From contig NZ_FRCX01000004.1 of NCBI RefSeq assembly GCF_900143065.1, positions 124,001 through 188,000 of the forward strand: a DNA stretch of 64,000 nucleotides. Reading direction: 5' to 3'. The DNA is from Duganella sacchari. GTDB taxonomy: Bacteria > Pseudomonadota > Gammaproteobacteria > Burkholderiales > Burkholderiaceae_D. Positions within the stretch are counted from its first letter, which is position 1. The number at the start of each line of letters is the position of its first letter. This document shows positions 61,222 through 64,000 of the stretch, in pieces. Both the position numbers and the translations under genes were made by a program. The notes beneath the pieces are model-generated. The model had not been told where the DNA came from, searched no databases, and saw nothing but the letters and a program-made list of their open reading frames with translations.

Positions 61222-63140
61222 TGACCCAAACTCCCGACCTGATTCTGCACCGTGGCCTGTTCACCACACTGGACCGCAGCAATCCGCATGCCGAAGCTGT
61301 CGCCATCACGGATGGCAAATTTACCGCCGTCGGCCGCGCCAATGAGATCATGGCGCTGGCCGGGCCGAATACCCGGATCATCGACCTGCACGGCAAGCGC
61401 GTGCTGCCAGGGCTGATCGACAATCACTGCCACATCATCCGTGGCGGCCTGAATTTCAACCTGGAGCTGCGCTGGGACGGCGTGCGCTCGCTGGCCGACG
61501 CCATGGCCATGCTCAAGGCACAGGTGGCGATTACGCCTGCGCCGCAGTGGGTGCGCGTGGTGGGCGGTTTCACCGAACACCAGTTTGCCGAGAAGCGTCT
61601 GCCGACCATCGAGGAACTGAACGCGGTGGCGCCGGATACGCCGGTGTTCATCCTGCACCTGTACGACCGCGCACTGCTGAACGGCGCTGCGCTGCGTGCC
61701 GTTGGATACAACAAGGAGACGCCGGCGCCGCCAGGCGGCGAGATCATGCGTGACGGCTCAGGCAATCCTACCGGCCTGCTGCTGGCCAAGCCGAATGCCT
61801 CGATTCTGTACGCCACGCTGGCGAAAGGGCCGAAGCTGCCGCTGGAATACCAGGTCAATTCGACGCGCCACTTCATGCGCGAACTGAATCGCCTTGGCGT
61901 GACCGGCGTGATCGACGCGGGCGGCGGCTTCCAGAACTATCCGGACGACTATCAGGTGATCCAGCAGCTGGCCGATGAAAAGCAGCTGACCATCCGCATG
62001 GCCTACAACCTGTTCACGCAGAAGCCCAAGCAGGAGAAGGAAGACTTCATCAACTGGACGCAGAGCGTGAAGTACCAGCAGGGCGACGACTACTTCCGTC
62101 ACAACGGCGCAGGCGAGATGCTGACTTTCTCGGCCGCCGACTTCGAAGACTTCCGCCAGCCGCGCCCTGACATGCCGGACAATATGGAAGACGACCTGGA
62201 AGGCGTGGTGCGCGTGCTGGCGCAGAACCGCTGGCCATGGCGCATGCACGCGACCTACGACGAAACCATCAGCCGCGCGCTGGACGTGTTTGAGCGCGTG
62301 AATCAGGACGTCCCGCTGGAAGGCCTGAACTGGTTCTTCGACCATGCCGAGACCATTTCCGACCGTTCGATTGACCGTATCGCAGCGCTGGGCGGCGGTA
62401 TCGCCGTGCAGCACCGCATGGCCTATCAGGGTGAGTACTTCATCGAGCGCTATGGCCACGGTGCAGCCGAAGCCACGCCGCCGGTAAAGAAAATCCTCGA
62501 AGCCGGCGTGAAGACCTCGGCAGGCACCGATGCCACCCGCGTCGCCTCGTACAACCCTTGGGTATCGCTGGCCTGGCTCATCACCGGCAAGACCGTCAGC
62601 GGCGCCCAGTTGTACCCGCGCGCCAACTGCCTGGACCGCGAAGCAGCGCTGCGCATGTGGACCGAGAACACCACCTGGTTCTCGAACGAGGAAGGCAAGA
62701 AAGGCCGTATCCAGGTTGGCCAGCTGGCCGACATGATCGTGCCAGACAAAGACTTCTTCGCCTGCGCGGAAAGCGAAATCTGGGACCTGGCTTCGGACCT
62801 GACCATCGTCGGCGGCAAAGTGGTGTATGCGGCCGGCATGTTCGCCAGCCACGATCTGCCGCCGCCGCCCGCAATGCCCGACTGGTCGCCGGTGCGCCGC
62901 TTCGGTGGCTATGCCGGCTGGGGCGAGAAGCAAGGCACCAGCCGTGCCGCGCTCAAGGAGCTGGAGCAGCGCCAGTTGCAGCAGAAGCGCGAACGCCAGC
63001 AGCAGGCCGCCGCCTGCGGCTGCGCCAATAACTGCAATGTGCACGGCCACCAGCACACCGGCGCGTGGGCCAGCAAGTTGCCGATCTCCGACCTGAAGAG
63101 CTTCTGGGGCGCGCTGGGTTGCGCCTGCTGGGCGGTGTGA
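61221..63140 (+). CDS. YtcJ-like amidohydrolase with cysteine-rich tail
   Basis: A 639-residue metal-dependent hydrolase. The metal motif is H69-C-H71 in 'GLIDNHCH', the later ligand regions are 'WRMHATYDET', 'WFFDHAETI' and 'SAGTDATRVASYNPW'. YtcJ-like enzymes hydrolyse amide-type bonds; the substrate is unknown. The C-terminus has an unusual extension: a helical Gln/Arg-rich stretch, then 'ACGCANNCNVHGHQH' and a terminal 'GCACWAV', which could bind metal. It overlaps XapX upstream and the DoxX gene downstream (TGATG). Confidence 0.88.
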   Translation: MTQTPDLILHRGLFTTLDRSNPHAEAVAITDGKFTAVGRANEIMALAGPNTRIIDLHGKRVLPGLIDNHCHIIRGGLNFNLELRWDGVRSLADAMAMLKAQVAITPAPQWVRVVGGFTEHQFAEKRLPTIEELNAVAPDTPVFILHLYDRALLNGAALRAVGYNKETPAPPGGEIMRDGSGNPTGLLLAKPNASILYATLAKGPKLPLEYQVNSTRHFMRELNRLGVTGVIDAGGGFQNYPDDYQVIQQLADEKQLTIRMAYNLFTQKPKQEKEDFINWTQSVKYQQGDDYFRHNGAGEMLTFSAADFEDFRQPRPDMPDNMEDDLEGVVRVLAQNRWPWRMHATYDETISRALDVFERVNQDVPLEGLNWFFDHAETISDRSIDRIAALGGGIAVQHRMAYQGEYFIERYGHGAAEATPPVKKILEAGVKTSAGTDATRVASYNPWVSLAWLITGKTVSGAQLYPRANCLDREAALRMWTENTTWFSNEEGKKGRIQVGQLADMIVPDKDFFACAESEIWDLASDLTIVGGKVVYAAGMFASHDLPPPPAMPDWSPVRRFGGYAGWGEKQGTSRAALKELEQRQLQQKRERQQQAAACGCANNCNVHGHQHTGAWASKLPISDLKSFWGALGCACWAV

Positions 63141-63577
63141 TGCGGTCGCCGGATATCGCCACGACCAGCGTTCCGCACGGCGGCGTGAGGGCGCCATGGG
63201 TACGCCGGGTATGCCTGCTGCTGTTGTGCGCCGCCTATCTCCAGGGCGGCATCAACAAGCTGACTGACTTCAATGCCGCCATCGGCGAGATGCAGCATTT
63301 CGGCCTGTCACCTGCGGCGCCCCTGGCAGCGCTGGTGATCGCGCTGGAACTGGGCGCGTCGGTCGCCATCCTGACCGGCTTTTACCGCTGGCTGGGCGCG
63401 GGCTTTCTTGGCGTGTTCACGCTGATGGCAACCTTCGTGGCCAACCGTTTCTGGGAGATGTCGGGCATGGAGCGCTTCATGGCCGCCAACAGCTTCTTCG
63501 AGCATCTGGGCCTGACCGGCGCCTTCCTGCTGGTGGCCTGGCTCGATATGCAGAAAGGCGGCGATGGAACGCGGTGA
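63140..63577 (+). CDS. DoxX-family membrane protein
   Basis: A 145-residue protein with four membrane helices. It carries the typical DoxX pattern 'AAYLQGGINKLTDFNAAIGEM' and 'HLGLTGAFLLVAW'. The family is thought to form part of redox complexes, often with thiol or oxidative-stress roles. It overlaps the amidohydrolase stop and contains the start of the next gene, so it belongs to the XapX operon. Confidence 0.9.
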   Translation: MRSPDIATTSVPHGGVRAPWVRRVCLLLLCAAYLQGGINKLTDFNAAIGEMQHFGLSPAAPLAALVIALELGASVAILTGFYRWLGAGFLGVFTLMATFVANRFWEMSGMERFMAANSFFEHLGLTGAFLLVAWLDMQKGGDGTR

Positions 63578-64000
63578 CATCAAGCAGGGCATCGCGCTGG
63601 GTTTCCTGGCCGGGTATGTGGACACGCTGGGCTTTGTCGGGCTGTTCGGCCTGTTCACCGCCCACGTGACCGGCAACTTCGTACTGATAGGCCGCGCGCT
63701 GATCGAGCCCTCGCAATCGATCACCATCAAGCTCATGGTGTTCCCAGTATTTATCCTGTTTGTCGCGCTGGCGCGGCTGGCGATACTGTACTGGGACCGG
63801 CGCAGCGCCAAAACGCTGCGCAACAGCTTCCTGTTCCAGCTGGCGATGATGCTGGCGACCGTGGTGTGCGCGTGGCACGCGGCGCCGGTGGTGCGGGCCT
63901 CCGCGCCGCTGACACTGATGACTGGCATGCTGTGCGCCGGCGCCATGGCGGTGCAGAACTGCTACGGCAAGCTTTTGCTGGGCAAGACGGCGGCCACCAC
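63564..64000 (+). CDS. DUF1275 / YoaK-family membrane protein, partial
   Basis: This gene starts at the ATG at 63564, inside the end of the DoxX gene, and runs open to the window edge with no stop. The visible part reads 'MERGDIKQGIALGFLAGYVDTLGFVGLFGLF' in two pieces and continues with 'TAHVTGNFVLIGRAL', the start of a YoaK/DUF1275 six-helix membrane protein. Its function is unknown; it is the fourth gene of the XapX - amidohydrolase - DoxX operon. It is truncated by the window, so the length cannot be given. Confidence 0.85.
   Translation, partial: MERGDIKQGIALGFLAGYVDTLGFVGLFGLFTAHVTGNFVLIGRALIEPSQSITIKLMVFPVFILFVALARLAILYWDRRSAKTLRNSFLFQLAMMLATVVCAWHAAPVVRASAPLTLMTGMLCAGAMAVQNCYGKLLLGKTAAT

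Noticed and set aside
1..64000. Search for CRISPR arrays, tRNA or rRNA genes, insertion sequences, prophage or toxin-antitoxin genes
   Set aside because: No repeat-spacer pattern, transposase motif, integrase or RNA-gene consensus was recognised by eye; a tool-based search was not possible.

Overview
The window is chromosomal DNA from a betaproteobacterium, most likely family Oxalobacteraceae (Duganella/Massilia/Janthinobacterium group). This is inferred from the high-GC codon use, the oxygen-independent ubiquinone genes, a proteobacterial cyanophycin cluster, a PEP-CTERM protein, several TonB-dependent receptors and many signalling genes. No database was searched. No rRNA, tRNA, insertion sequence, phage gene or CRISPR array was seen. 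The DNA is densely coding, and many neighbouring genes overlap by 1 to 4 bases.

Region by region. (1) 1-4.7 kb is an anaerobic module: ubiU (partial), ubiV and ubiT for O2-independent ubiquinone synthesis, convergent with an nrdD / small glycyl-radical ORF / nrdG operon behind paired NrdR boxes. (2) 4.7-5.9 kb is a membrane diguanylate cyclase. (3) 6.0-14.2 kb is a cyanophycin locus: a small membrane protein with a CphA2-like synthetase, facing a tight four-gene operon of a haem-oxygenase-like diiron protein, cyanophycinase, full-length CphA and an isoaspartyl peptidase. (4) 14.2-24.1 kb holds an MscS channel, a hybrid histidine kinase, a divergent MarR / siderophore-interacting-protein pair, an MFS transporter, a Crp-type regulator and a desaturase / PhnD-like / aldo-keto reductase run. 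(5) 24.1-30.6 kb is an M1 peptidase - DUF6702-like - TonB receptor operon and a secreted carboxylesterase. (6) 30.7-33.8 kb has two VOC proteins, a lone receiver and a phosphatase lipoprotein. (7) 33.9-38.4 kb is pectin degradation: a secreted pectate lyase / pectin methylesterase fusion behind a PEP-CTERM protein, with FadR-type operator-like palindromes upstream. (8) 38.4-46.1 kb is an EF-hand protein with a strong terminator, then an RND efflux operon ending in a GGDEF gene. (9) 46.1-48.3 kb has a methyltransferase and NnrU. (10) 48.4-54.3 kb is a four-gene overlapping operon: AGMO-like membrane hydroxylase, TonB receptor, beta-lactamase-fold hydrolase, MaoC-like protein. (11) 54.4-60.8 kb has a CPBP protein, a Cys-cluster MarR regulator with a redoxin, a TonB receptor with a DUF2946-type protein, and two LuxR-type regulators. 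(12) 61.0-64.0 kb is a XapX - amidohydrolase - DoxX - DUF1275 operon that runs off the window.

The most unusual gene sets are the cyanophycin operon led by a haem-oxygenase-like diiron protein, the AGMO / TonB receptor / hydrolase / MaoC operon, and the MarR regulator whose C-terminal four-cysteine motif and repeated palindrome suggest a redox-responsive autoregulated circuit.
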